DNA of 64,000 bases from Anaerolineaceae bacterium (GCA_029975475.1 JARKPB010000009.1:1-64000); one strand, 5' to 3'; positions 17,921 through 26,257 are shown, counted from the stretch's first letter. Notes: a model not told the origin generated them from the sequence alone. Numbers and translations are program-made.

Positions 17921-18424
17921 TCAGACAATGCGTTCAAAACGTTCGCCCGGGACACCGCAAACCGGGCATTTTTCCGGGGCGCTCTTTTTGTGAACATAGC
18001 CGCAGACCGGGCAGACATAATAATCGAATTCTTCGCCTGGTTTTCCGCCTTCCAGCAAAGCCAGCATCTCGCGGTATAACTCCTCGTGCACCTTTTCCAC
18101 CTCCCAGGCCAGCTCAAAGCTGCGCTGGGCGCGCTTATCGCCTTCGGCTTTGGCCGCTTCAATGAACGGCGGATACATCGAGTTGACCTCGTAGTTCTCG
18201 CCGCCGATCGCCTCTTTGAGATTCTCGGCGGTGGATTTTACCCCATCCATGGCGCGGAAGTGCGCCAGGGCATGGACCGTTTCGGCATGCGCGGCTGCGC
18301 GGAAAAGGCGCGCGATCTGCGGGTAACCGTCTTCTTCCGCCTTGCGCGCAAACGCCAGGTAGCGGCGGTTCGCCTGCGATTCTCCAGCGAAGGCGTGCTG
18401 TAAATTTTCCAGAGTTTTGGACAT
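17921..18424 (-). CDS. rbr: Rubrerythrin
   Basis: This 167-residue non-heme iron protein reduces hydrogen peroxide in anaerobes and microaerophiles. The N-terminal four-helix ferritin-like domain carries the di-iron ligand helices (GESQANRRYLAFA, AAAHAETVHALAH, ELAWEVEKVHEELY). The C-terminal rubredoxin-like domain has CPVC and CPVC pairs. The ATG at 18424 was chosen because an AGGAGGGG ribosome site sits just upstream and the family's usual N-terminus starts here. It has its own promoter and terminator, so it is a single-gene unit. Confidence 0.95.
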   Translation of the reverse strand: MSKTLENLQHAFAGESQANRRYLAFARKAEEDGYPQIARLFRAAAHAETVHALAHFRAMDGVKSTAENLKEAIGGENYEVNSMYPPFIEAAKAEGDKRAQRSFELAWEVEKVHEELYREMLALLEGGKPGEEFDYYVCPVCGYVHKKSAPEKCPVCGVPGERFERIV

Positions 18425-18467
18425 CCTGCCCCTCCTTATGTGAACTTTCGAACAATCCAGATATCTT

Positions 18468-18496
18468 AGGGTATCCCAGAACCGCCTGCTTGTCAA
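18468..18496 (-). promoter_or_regulatory. Promoter of rubrerythrin
   Basis: TTGACA (18496-18491) and TACCCT (18473-18468) are separated by 17 bp on the minus strand, 44 bases upstream of the start codon. Confidence 0.75.
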
Positions 18497-18515
18497 TCCA
18501 TCCCCGGGTTAAAAG

Positions 18516-18531
18516 TGTTTCATGTGAAACA
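18516..18531. other. parS-like site 1
   Basis: TGTTTCATGTGAAACA matches the widely conserved ParB-binding parS sequence (TGTTTCACGTGAAACA) at 15 of 16 positions. It lies in the intergenic region between rubrerythrin and the YhfC-like gene, about 7 kb from the candidate origin. Confidence 0.65.
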
Positions 18532-18593
18532 ATGCCCACCGCCTTTCTGGATCTCGCTTCACCTGGAGCTCTGTCTGTCGGCTTTACGGATAT

Positions 18594-18609
18594 GGTTTCA
18601 TGTGAAACA
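18594..18609. other. parS-like site 2
   Basis: GGTTTCATGTGAAACA matches the parS consensus at 14 of 16 positions and shares the TTTCATGTGAAAC core with site 1, 78 bp away. It lies just upstream of the extended -10 box of the YhfC-like gene, so ParB binding might also affect that promoter. Confidence 0.55.
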
Positions 18610-18625
18610 CTGGCGAACGCTGTCG

Positions 18626-18634
18626 TGCTATACT
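18626..18634 (+). promoter_or_regulatory. Extended -10 promoter of the YhfC-like gene
   Basis: TGC followed by TATACT forms an extended -10 element 28 bases upstream of the ATG at 18663. No good -35 hexamer is present; the second parS-like site overlaps the -35 position. Confidence 0.5.
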
Positions 18635-18662
18635 TGGTTTATTCCATCCCGCGAGTTACCCG

Positions 18663-19466
18663 ATGAGTTTTCATTTTTCCCCGCTGTATCTCACCACACC
18701 CCTGGCGCTGATTGCCCAGCTGGTTCTGCCGGTCAGTCTGGCGTTTTTCTTTATCCGCCGCTACCGCAGCAGCTGGAAAATGTTTTTTGTGGGCGTCCTG
18801 TGCTACCTGGGCGCGCAGCTGCTGCGTTTACCGCTGGTGATGCTGATCCGCTCGCTGGCTGGCGGGGGAGGAGATTTGCCCCTCTGGCTGCAGTTATCCA
18901 TCTCCGCGGTGGTTCTGGCGCTCGTCACTGCTCTGGCAGAGACCGCCGCGCGTTTCTTTGGAATCTCCGCGCTGCGCGCGGAAAACCGCAGCTGGGGCGG
19001 GGTGATGACTCTGGCGGTGGGGATGGGCGGGATGGACGCGCTCGTCAACGGCGTGGTTTCGGTGTATAACTTTGTCTTCCTCTTCAATTTGCGGGAAAAT
19101 GGACTGGGGCAAACCACGCTTCAGCCAGAGGAGGTGACCCGGATTCTGGCGCAGATTGAGCAGTACTGGTCAGCGCCATGGTATTCCCCGCTGGCCACCG
19201 CGCTGATCTACGCCCTTTTTCTGTTCCTGTCGCTTGTAGTATCTGCCGCGGTCTGGGTAGCCATCGAACGCGGCAGCCGCTCCTGGCTGCTGGGGGCGGG
19301 CGTCTGGCAGGCGGTATTCTTTTCCATCCTGCTCCTCGGCGGCGCCCTGGAACTCGCCCCTTTGCTGATTGTGTTCCTGCTGCTGGTCCTCAGCGCGGCC
19401 AACTATCTGGTTATCAAACGCCTTTTTGCCCTGCCGGTGGTTCAGCAATCCATTGAATCCCTGTGA
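18663..19466 (+). CDS. YhfC-like polytopic membrane protein (possible intramembrane protease relative)
   Basis: This 267-residue protein has about seven hydrophobic segments and the general layout of YhfC/CPBP-type intramembrane proteases. The helix ALVTALAETAARFFG (about 82-96) sits where relatives have an EExxR motif, but only one Glu is present. The GMGGMDALVNG helix (about 119-129) stands where a glycine-histidine motif would be. The active-site residues may therefore be incomplete. No Shine-Dalgarno is evident. Function unknown; membrane location is clear. Confidence 0.5.
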   Translation: MSFHFSPLYLTTPLALIAQLVLPVSLAFFFIRRYRSSWKMFFVGVLCYLGAQLLRLPLVMLIRSLAGGGGDLPLWLQLSISAVVLALVTALAETAARFFGISALRAENRSWGGVMTLAVGMGGMDALVNGVVSVYNFVFLFNLRENGLGQTTLQPEEVTRILAQIEQYWSAPWYSPLATALIYALFLFLSLVVSAAVWVAIERGSRSWLLGAGVWQAVFFSILLLGGALELAPLLIVFLLLVLSAANYLVIKRLFALPVVQQSIESL

Positions 19467-19531
19467 ACCTCGGCGCAGACTCTGGCTGTCAGCAACCCAG
19501 GTTTTTAGAATATTTGTTCTTTCCGCTGTGC

Positions 19532-21859
19532 TTATTTCGGTTCAAAGAAGGCGAGCGCCAGACTTTTTTCGTCGCTCATCACCAGCCGTAAGCGCGCATC
19601 GGGGCGGAAATCGCTGACCCGGATCAAGCGCAGCGCATCTTTGATGCGCGGATCGGTTTCGCAAAATTCTTCTTTACAATCTGGCGCGCGGTCAAAAAAT
19701 TCGCGCTGAAACACGCTGCGGTGATCATCCAGCAGAATCGCCAGGGGAAAAATCTGCGATTCAAGCAGATCCTGAAAGAAGTGCGTCCCCAGGGAAGGTT
19801 CCGGCGCAGGGCCAATGCCCTGGCCGGAAAGTTCGACCAGCGCGCGGGAGCGGTAGATGTCGCCATAGGCGATCGGCACACCCAGATCGGAATTGCTGCT
19901 GCCCCAGCGTCCGGGACCCACGCAGATAAAGGTCTCGCCCTGCAGGGCGGCGTTTAAGCGGCCAATAGCGCGCGCCAGCAGCAGCCGGTCGGAAAGTTCG
20001 CGCAGTTGATAATACCCTTCGGGCGGCACATACAGGACATAGCCGATATCCTCGATTTCTCCCTGGGGGACCATAAAAGCGGTGGAAAAGACCACATCCT
20101 CTTTTTCCAGCGTAACCGGCATGCTGACCCGGCGGGTTTCCATTAATTGACTGAGCGGGCGGCACTGCAGGATGGTTAAACACAGCCCGGCCTGTCCCCC
20201 GGCGCTCTGGTTGATCTGCAGGGTGAATTCCAGATCCACCGGCGACCCGTAGCCCTTCTCCAGGATTGCCAGGGTATCGCGCATCCGCTCGCCAAAGGTT
20301 GAACGGCGCAGCAATTCATCAAAAGTCAGCACCAGGCGGTTTAGATTGCCTTCAACCACGTTGGAACGCAGGGTTGTAAAATACCCTTCGTCTTCGAGCT
20401 GGGCGATGTAGCGCAGCGGACCGTACTGGGAATTTAACACCTCGTGAATCGGCAGGGTGACAAACGCGTTGGCTTCCAGGTCAATTAAATCCACATACTG
20501 CTGCGAGTAACGCCGGATGGCTTTCGGCTCAGTAGAGGGGCGCAGCAGCGGGTGGCTGAGGGCAATCAGGCGCGGGTAATCGTTGCCCACGCGGTCAACC
20601 GCGCGGGTGCCCAGACCCCAGACCAGGCGCACAAAACCATCCTCGCGCCGAATTTGCGGCGCCCAGCGGTACAGATTGCGGCTAAAAGCCACCCCGGCGG
20701 CATGCGGCAAATAGTAGCGTCCAAAACGTTCTCCCTGCACCACCTGGATTAAAATCGCCATCCGTTCGTCGTAATCCAGCAGTCCCTTGGCGCGGCGGTA
20801 AAGCAAGGCATTGGGATTTAACGTGGAAGCGTAGATGCGCGCAATCGCCAGACGCAAGGCTTCTAAATTTTCTTCCGGGGAGCCCTGGTTGGGCAGGAAA
20901 ATACTGTCATACTTTCCGGCGAAGGAAGTTCCAAAGTTATCTTCGAGCAGGCTGGACGAGCGCACAATCAATGGTTGTTTGCCCACCGTGGCCAGGAGCG
21001 ATTGAAGGCGCTCTTGAATATCCGGCGCAAATGCGCCCTGTTCAAAATCGCTGACAATATGGGGATAGTCAGCGCGCATTTCTTCTTCGTCCTTATACTT
21101 CTGGTCATTCCAGTGAACCAGATGATTCATCGCCATGAAGGTATACAGCTCATCCGAACCGATGTAATACGATTCGGGGACCTTCAGGCAGGTTAATAAC
21201 GGCGCTGGCGCGATGTTCTGCAGGATCCGGTAGGCAAGCAGCATGCCGGCGGCTTTGCCGCCGATGCGCCCGCGCCCAATCTTGTGGATGCGGATATTTG
21301 CCAGATCGCTGATGGTGAAATGTTCGCGCGCGATGTTGATGTACCGCAGCTGGTCGCTGATCATGCTGCGAATCAAGACCACCTTGGCCTCCTGCAGGCG
21401 GGCTTCGTAAGGAGCGCGTTCCGCCTGGCTCAGCCGCTCGAGCGCAATTCCGTGTTCAAAGACCAGCTCGGGTGGAGCGAGTTCCAGATTCATCGTGCGC
21501 ATGGCGTCCTGCAGATCCAGCCCCTGCTCGTCCAGCACCTGATTGACAATTTCCTTGAAAATGTCGAATGAGAGATGCTGACTGAAGAGCTGATCGGTTA
21601 ACAGATCGCGGGTCCGTTCCAGGCGCAAATCCCAGATTTCGGCGCTCTCGCTGACAAATGGATCCTGAAGACCTTCAATTTTCTGGGACTGGATGGCGCG
21701 CTCGCGCACGCTGGCTTCAAAGTTTTTCGGGTCAATAATGCCGCGGGAGAATAACTCTTTGCGCATCCGAGAACGGATGCGCGCAGACAGAATCGGATAC
21801 TGGCCCAGGGAGAGATAGATATTCATCAGTGTATCGGCAGAAGTGGAAGGGAAGGTCAT
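19532..21859 (-). CDS. PEP/pyruvate-binding (PPDK N-terminal) domain protein
   Basis: This 775-residue protein carries the nucleotide-binding domain of PEP synthase and pyruvate phosphate dikinase: GRIGGKAAGMLLAYRIL (about 196-212), VRSSSLLEDNFGTSFAGKYDSIF (in two parts, about 300-322) and the RRAKGLLDYDERMAILIQ region. The swivelling phosphohistidine domain (T-G-G-x-x-S-H type motif) and the PEP-utilising TIM barrel are not found. It therefore cannot be a complete PEP synthase. A conserved FICVGPGRWGSSNSDLG motif occurs near residue 665. A good AGGAG site precedes the ATG. Its reaction is unknown. Confidence 0.72.
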   Translation of the reverse strand: MTFPSTSADTLMNIYLSLGQYPILSARIRSRMRKELFSRGIIDPKNFEASVRERAIQSQKIEGLQDPFVSESAEIWDLRLERTRDLLTDQLFSQHLSFDIFKEIVNQVLDEQGLDLQDAMRTMNLELAPPELVFEHGIALERLSQAERAPYEARLQEAKVVLIRSMISDQLRYINIAREHFTISDLANIRIHKIGRGRIGGKAAGMLLAYRILQNIAPAPLLTCLKVPESYYIGSDELYTFMAMNHLVHWNDQKYKDEEEMRADYPHIVSDFEQGAFAPDIQERLQSLLATVGKQPLIVRSSSLLEDNFGTSFAGKYDSIFLPNQGSPEENLEALRLAIARIYASTLNPNALLYRRAKGLLDYDERMAILIQVVQGERFGRYYLPHAAGVAFSRNLYRWAPQIRREDGFVRLVWGLGTRAVDRVGNDYPRLIALSHPLLRPSTEPKAIRRYSQQYVDLIDLEANAFVTLPIHEVLNSQYGPLRYIAQLEDEGYFTTLRSNVVEGNLNRLVLTFDELLRRSTFGERMRDTLAILEKGYGSPVDLEFTLQINQSAGGQAGLCLTILQCRPLSQLMETRRVSMPVTLEKEDVVFSTAFMVPQGEIEDIGYVLYVPPEGYYQLRELSDRLLLARAIGRLNAALQGETFICVGPGRWGSSNSDLGVPIAYGDIYRSRALVELSGQGIGPAPEPSLGTHFFQDLLESQIFPLAILLDDHRSVFQREFFDRAPDCKEEFCETDPRIKDALRLIRVSDFRPDARLRLVMSDEKSLALAFFEPK

Positions 21860-21974
21860 CGCCTGGCTCCTGGTCTGATTCGGATCAAGTTAAGCGCGGC
21901 GGGCGGACGCACAGGTCCGCCCGGAAAATCACATCACTGTTCGATTCGCCTGGCCGCCGGCCAGGTCGGGCGGG

Positions 21975-23102
21975 TTATCCCATGTGCATGGGCATGATCA
22001 CATGGACGTAGCTGTCATCGCCGAGCGGACGAATCACGCCCGGGGTGTTGTTCATATTCGTTTCGAGGGAAATGTTGGGTGACTTGATCACCTCTAATAC
22101 TTCCCGCAGGAAACGCACATTGAAGGCAATCGCCAGACCAGGTCCGTCCACGGTGGCATCCACTTTGTTTTCATTGGTGCCGGTTTCTTCCGACTGGGCG
22201 CTGACTTCGACCGTTCCGATTTGATCCGAATTGCTGAGAATATTTAAACGGACGATATTGTTGCTTTCGCGGGCAATAATTTCCGCCTGTTTGCAGGCTT
22301 TTAGCAAACCGGCCGCCGAGGTCACGGTGCGGGTTTTGAAAGTCCGCGGGACAATGACTTTATAATCCGGGAAATTACCGTCAATAATTTGCGATACCAG
22401 TTCAATATCCTTGGTGTGGAAAATCACCTGGCCGCGGTCGCGCGGAATATGCATGGTAATCATCTGGCCGCCGTCCGCAACAATTCGGCTGAGCTCGGTC
22501 AGGGCGCGGGCGGGGATGATCACATTCAACGACTTGCCGGCAGAGCTGGACAGGACGGATTTTTTAATTGAGATGCGGAACCCATCGGTGGCCGCCATGA
22601 CCAGCTCGCTTCCGGCCAGGCTGAGCAGGACACCCTGAAGCACCGGGCGCGCCTCATCCACCGAAGCGGAGAAAGCCACCTGCTGGATCATTTCCTTAAA
22701 GTCAGCCACATTTAATTCGACCCCGTCCTCCAGGTCGACCGGCGGCATGGGCGGAAATTCTTGCGGGTCAATGCCTTTAATATCCGTAACCGACTGACCG
22801 GAGCGCACATTCAGGGTCATGCTGCGCTCGTCGAGGGTCAGCACGACTTTATCGTTTGGCAGGGTAGCCACCAGGTCAGAGATGGTGCGGGCCGGGACGG
22901 TGATCGCGCCTTCTTCGCTGATTTCCGCCGGTACCCAGCAGGAGATACCCATCTCCAGATTGGTGGCGGAGAGGCGCAGCCGCCCCTCATCCGTTGCGAT
23001 CAGAACATTGGCAAGCACCGGCAGGGTGCTGCGTGGGGCAACCGCGCGCGATACAATCCCCAGACCGTGCGCCAGGTGTTGTTGGCTGACGGATACTTTC
23101 AT
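21975..23102 (-). CDS. dnaN: DNA polymerase III beta subunit (sliding clamp)
   Basis: This 375-residue protein forms the dimeric ring that tethers DNA polymerase to DNA. Three tandem clamp domains are visible, with the typical N-terminus MKVSVSQQHLAHGLGIVSRAV, the VPARTISDLV and FSASVDEARPVLQGVL segments, and the C-terminal VIRPLGDDSYVHVIMPM. Length matches the family. The gene lies about 2.5 kb from the candidate oriC, a common position, although dnaA and recF are not adjacent. It has a promoter of its own and is preceded by ssb on the same strand. Confidence 0.97.
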   Translation of the reverse strand: MKVSVSQQHLAHGLGIVSRAVAPRSTLPVLANVLIATDEGRLRLSATNLEMGISCWVPAEISEEGAITVPARTISDLVATLPNDKVVLTLDERSMTLNVRSGQSVTDIKGIDPQEFPPMPPVDLEDGVELNVADFKEMIQQVAFSASVDEARPVLQGVLLSLAGSELVMAATDGFRISIKKSVLSSSAGKSLNVIIPARALTELSRIVADGGQMITMHIPRDRGQVIFHTKDIELVSQIIDGNFPDYKVIVPRTFKTRTVTSAAGLLKACKQAEIIARESNNIVRLNILSNSDQIGTVEVSAQSEETGTNENKVDATVDGPGLAIAFNVRFLREVLEVIKSPNISLETNMNNTPGVIRPLGDDSYVHVIMPMHMG

Positions 23103-23137
23103 GGCGTTTTCCCTCGCGTTCGCAGAAATATTAAATA

Positions 23138-23167
23138 AGTATACAACGAGTATGGAAATTTTTCCAA
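23138..23167 (-). promoter_or_regulatory. Candidate promoter of dnaN
   Basis: TTGGAA (23167-23162), an 18-bp spacer and TATACT (23143-23138) lie on the minus strand, 36 bases upstream of the dnaN ATG. Confidence 0.5.
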
Positions 23168-23206
23168 ACTTCGTCGGTGCAGAGGCCGGAAAACCGGTTC
23201 ATTTTC

Positions 23207-23584
23207 CTATTCTTCCGGCAGTTCCTCACCGGGCGGCAGCGCCGGTTCGTCTTCTTCGCGCCATTCCAGAATCTGCATTTGTGAAGCGATCACTCTGGTA
23301 AAGTACCGGGTCTCGCCTTCGTGTTCGTAGCGGTCCGTCTTCAAGCGTCCTTCAATAAATACCAGCTGTCCTTTATGCAGGTACTGCTGGCAGATTTCGC
23401 CCAGTTTGCCCCATACTTCCACCTGAAACCAGTCGGTGGACTTTTTTTGTTCCCCTTTGGTATCCTTCCAGCGGCGGTCAACAGCCAGAGAAAACGAAGC
23501 TACCTTGCTGCCTCTGGGCGTAATGCGCGTTTCCGGGTCCTTTCCCAGCCTGCCAATCAACTGCACCCGATTTAATGCCGGCAT
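23207..23584 (-). CDS. ssb: Single-stranded DNA-binding protein
   Basis: This 125-residue OB-fold protein coats single-stranded DNA. The N-terminus (LNRVQLIGRLGKDPETRITPRGSKVASFSLAVDR, residues 4-37, in the usual order) and the WFQVEVWGKLGEICQQYLHKGQLVFIEGRL block are classic SSB. The C-terminus is short and acidic (GEELPEE) but lacks the usual terminal D-D-D-I-P-F-like tip. It is transcribed from its own promoter, toward dnaN. Confidence 0.95.
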   Translation of the reverse strand: MPALNRVQLIGRLGKDPETRITPRGSKVASFSLAVDRRWKDTKGEQKKSTDWFQVEVWGKLGEICQQYLHKGQLVFIEGRLKTDRYEHEGETRYFTRVIASQMQILEWREEDEPALPPGEELPEE

Positions 23585-23617
23585 TTTCTACCTCCTTCGG
23601 TATCCTGCGCTGATTCT

Positions 23618-23645
23618 AGTGTAGAGGAAACTGGACGGGTGTCAA
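23618..23645 (-). promoter_or_regulatory. Promoter of ssb
   Basis: TTGACA (23645-23640), a 16-bp spacer and TACACT (23623-23618) on the minus strand. A GGAGG ribosome site follows just before the ATG. An overlapping TAGAATC contains a GANTC site (23612-23616). Confidence 0.7.
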
Positions 23646-23672
23646 GTTAGCCCGGGGGCGGGTTTTCGCGCT

Positions 23673-23701
23673 TTGCGAAATCAAATCAGATAAGGTATAC
23701 T
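23673..23701 (+). promoter_or_regulatory. Promoter of the first deoxynucleoside kinase
   Basis: TTGCGA (23673-23678), a 17-bp spacer and TATACT (23696-23701) lie 56 bases upstream of the ATG at 23758, divergent from the ssb promoter. Confidence 0.65.
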
Positions 23702-23757
23702 CTCCAAAAGGGCGCAGAAAGCCAACAGCCTGAACATTCTTCCAAGGGTGAATTTTT

Positions 23758-24399
23758 ATGTATCTGGCGATCGAAGGTGTCATCGGAGTAGGGAAGACCA
23801 CGCTTGCGCGCATGCTGCAGGAACGGCTGGACGCCAATCTGGTGCTGGAAGTGTTTGAGGAAAATCCATTTCTGAGCAGTTTTTATTCCGACCGCGCGCG
23901 GTATGCTTTTCAAACCCAGATTTTCTTTCTGCTCAGCCGTTACCATCAACAGCGCCGAAACGTGCTGGATCTGCTGCAGACTGGCAAACACCTGATCAGC
24001 GACTACACCTTTGATAAGGATGCGCTCTTTGCGGGCATCAACCTGAGCGGTGACGAACTGGATACCTATCACCGCGTTCACGAAGCCCTGGCAGAGCGAA
24101 TTCCCGCACCTGACTTAATCGTGTATTTGCGCGCCAGCACGGATGTGTTAATGCGGCGAATTGCCCTGCGCGACCGCCCTTATGAACGCCAGATGGAGCG
24201 CGATTACATCCATCAACTGAACGAGGCGTACGATGAATTTTTCATCAACCGTCCCGGCAAGCGCTCTGTTCTGGTAATTGACAGCAACCAGCTGGATTAC
24301 GTCCAGTACCATGAAGATTTAAATTGGATTGAAAATCGTATTCGCCAGGCGCTTCAATTAAGTCCCTTCCAGCCTGAGCTGCCCATCCCAATTCATTAA
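23758..24399 (+). CDS. Deoxynucleoside kinase (dGK/dAK-like), copy 1
   Basis: This 213-residue kinase of the deoxyguanosine/deoxyadenosine/deoxycytidine kinase family salvages deoxynucleosides to monophosphates. It has the P-loop GVIGVGKTTL (7-16), the FEENPFL motif at 38-44, QTQIFFLLSRY, and IALRDRPYERQMERDYIHQLNEAYD (in two parts) as LID and following helix. In place of the DRS motif found in copy 2 it reads SDYTFDKD. It is upstream of a nucleotidyltransferase gene, 48 bp away, and may share its transcript. Substrate base preference cannot be set from sequence. Confidence 0.88.
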   Translation: MYLAIEGVIGVGKTTLARMLQERLDANLVLEVFEENPFLSSFYSDRARYAFQTQIFFLLSRYHQQRRNVLDLLQTGKHLISDYTFDKDALFAGINLSGDELDTYHRVHEALAERIPAPDLIVYLRASTDVLMRRIALRDRPYERQMERDYIHQLNEAYDEFFINRPGKRSVLVIDSNQLDYVQYHEDLNWIENRIRQALQLSPFQPELPIPIH

Positions 24400-24447
24400 C
24401 GCGAATGACCTTCATCTGCTCATTCGTGCCTGGAAAAAGGGGAGACC

Positions 24448-25443
24448 ATGCGCATCACGCGTGACACGCTAATGAAGATTGCTCGCGACACGGCCGCTCA
24501 GCGCGCCCGTCAGGACCGCTCCTTGATCTGCATCTACCTGACCGGTTCGCTGGTCTTGGAAGATGATATCTTGCTGGGCGGGACAACCGATATTGACCTG
24601 GTGATGATTCACGACCATGAGCCCGCGCAGGAGCGCGAATTAGTCCGCTTGAGCGATGAAGTTCACCTGGATATCGCCCACTACAGCCAGACGCGTTACG
24701 CCCGCGCGCGCGCCTTGCGGCTGGATCCGTGGATTGGGTCTTACCTGCGCGAAGACCCAATCTGCCTGTATGACCTCCAGCACTGGTTCGAATTTACCCA
24801 GGCGAATGTATCCGCCCAGTTTAATCTTCCGGAAACGGTCCTGGCCCGCTGCCGTCCGCTGGCAGAGCGCGCACGCCAGGCCTGGCTGGATCTTTCCCAG
24901 CAGCAAAGCGCGCCGGACCCGCAGACCCTGCTGGTATACTTCCGCGCGCTGGCAGACGCGGCCAATGCGATTGCCTGTCTGGACGGTCCCCCCCTGACCG
25001 AGCGCCGAATGCTGCTTAACCTGCCGGCGCGGGCAGAAGCCCTGGGAAGGCCGGGACTGGCCGCTGGACTGGTGGATCTTTGCAGCCGTCAGGAGCTCGA
25101 TCAAGATACCTGGCAATCCTTCGCCGCGGACTGGACGGCCAGCCTCAACGAAGTCAGCCAGCTCAACAGCCGGCCGCAGCGTCTGGCTGCCTGCCGTGTT
25201 CCGTATTACACGCGCGCAGCTCTGGCGGTCCCCGCGGTCATGCCGTGGGTGATGCTGCGCACCTGGACAGCGGCGGAAGCCGCCCTGGGCAAAAACAGCC
25301 CGACCCGCAACCGCTGGTTGGAGTTAACCCATCTGACCGGCCTGGATCGGGAGCAATTCCCATCCCAGATTGAAGCGCTGGACGCCTATCTGGACAGCGT
25401 GGAAGAGACCCTGGACCTGTGGGCGCAAAAATTCGGCATTTGA
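24448..25443 (+). CDS. Nucleotidyltransferase-domain protein
   Basis: The protein is 331 residues. The N-terminal 110 residues carry a polymerase-beta-type nucleotidyltransferase motif: TGS (32-34), then TDIDLVM with D48 and D50, and a third acidic strand EVHLDIAHY. The remaining 220 residues are helical, resembling substrate-binding helices of kanamycin-type or MNT-type transferases, with no further match I can name. An AAGGGGAG ribosome site precedes the ATG. The gene ends at the edge of the candidate origin. The nucleotide acceptor is unknown; no HEPN partner is adjacent, so an MNT toxin-antitoxin role is not supported. Confidence 0.7.
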   Translation: MRITRDTLMKIARDTAAQRARQDRSLICIYLTGSLVLEDDILLGGTTDIDLVMIHDHEPAQERELVRLSDEVHLDIAHYSQTRYARARALRLDPWIGSYLREDPICLYDLQHWFEFTQANVSAQFNLPETVLARCRPLAERARQAWLDLSQQQSAPDPQTLLVYFRALADAANAIACLDGPPLTERRMLLNLPARAEALGRPGLAAGLVDLCSRQELDQDTWQSFAADWTASLNEVSQLNSRPQRLAACRVPYYTRAALAVPAVMPWVMLRTWTAAEAALGKNSPTRNRWLELTHLTGLDREQFPSQIEALDAYLDSVEETLDLWAQKFGI

Positions 25444-25830
25444 TCTATTCGCATAACCTGTGGATAACCTGGCGATAACTGTGGATAACCCTGCCAGAAT
25501 GTGGAAAAACAGGGACAATTGTTCCGATTGGCTGTGGGATATCTCATGCTTTTTCCACAGGCTGCCCGTCTTTTGACCGCTGACCGGCGAACTGGTTCCA
25601 AACAAGTTGTTTTTCCACAATTCATCCCCAAATGCGCCTGGGAGAAAAACGCGCGCCAGACACGGCACAGATAGGGGCAAAGACCCGCTGAATACCGTTC
25701 TTTTCGGGATTCGAACAGCCGCTGCCCCTTTTTCCACAATCTCCACAGATCCTACTACGAATACGATTAATACATACAAATTTAAAGATATTGATTAAAC
25801 GTTTGTCCCACCTTTCGTTTTAAGACGTCC
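25444..25830. other. oriC: Candidate chromosomal replication origin (oriC)
   Basis: This gene-free stretch holds perfect DnaA boxes TGTGGATAA at 25459-25467 and 25480-25488. Further boxes of type TTTTCCACA lie at 25500-25508 (inverted), 25551-25559, 25611-25619 and 25730-25738. Weaker matches are at 25533 and 25739. The first three are spaced about 20-21 bp apart on one face. An AT-rich segment with two GATTAA repeats follows (about 25758-25800), a plausible unwinding element. dnaN, ssb and two parS-like sites lie within 7 kb. dnaA is not in the window. Strand bias of genes to the left fits an origin here. Confidence 0.75.
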
Positions 25831-25851
25831 AGACAAGCCGCTTAAACCTTC

Positions 25852-25880
25852 TTGAATCTGACCTGTAAATACTGTACAAT
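25852..25880 (+). promoter_or_regulatory. Promoter of spoVS
   Basis: TTGAAT (25852-25857), a 17-bp spacer and TACAAT (25875-25880) lie 84 bases upstream of spoVS. A GANTC site (25854-25858) overlaps the -35 hexamer. Confidence 0.7.
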
Positions 25881-25964
25881 TTGCACAGAGATAGTGGTTT
25901 TTCAATTTGCCCCTGGCTTGCCGATTGAATACATTGTTGTTCACTACCTGAAGGGAGAGTCGTG

Positions 25965-26225
25965 ATGGACGTCATCAAGGTCAAAGCCAATTCTCGAACC
26001 GCTGCCGTGGCGGGGGCAATTGCCGGAGTAATCCGCGAGCACAAGCACGCCGACGTTCAGGCGATCGGAGCCGGCGCGGTCAACCAGGCGATTAAAGCGC
26101 TGGTGCTGGCGAAAGGCTACCTGGCAGAAGACGGGATCTCTGTCGTTTTCATTCCCGAATTTGTGGATGTGGAAATTGACGGCAAGGTCCGCACTGCGAT
26201 CAAACTGGTGATCGAACCGCGTTAG
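25965..26225 (+). CDS. spoVS: SpoVS family protein
   Basis: This 86-residue protein matches SpoVS from end to end (MDVIKVKANSRTAAVAGAIAG..., the central GAGAVNQAIKALVLAKG segment, and IDGKVRTAIKLVIEPR at the end). SpoVS is an Alba-like putative nucleic-acid-binding protein needed for Bacillus spore development but also found in many non-spore-formers. The ATG at 25965 was preferred to the GTG at 25962; an AAGGGAGAG site is upstream. Its place directly beside the candidate oriC suggests a nucleoid role, which is inference. Confidence 0.93.
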   Translation: MDVIKVKANSRTAAVAGAIAGVIREHKHADVQAIGAGAVNQAIKALVLAKGYLAEDGISVVFIPEFVDVEIDGKVRTAIKLVIEPR

Positions 26226-26257
26226 AACCGATTTCCCAAAAGCAGTGGCGAAATCCC

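Noticed and set aside
18516-18609. Simple operator for a local repressor instead of parS
   Set aside because: Possible for site 2, but the near-complete match to parS in both copies and the distance to the origin make a ParB site the better reading.
25324-25779. Minus-strand open frame of 151 codons across the candidate origin
   Set aside because: It runs through the DnaA boxes and the end of the nucleotidyltransferase gene; no ribosome site or protein-like pattern.
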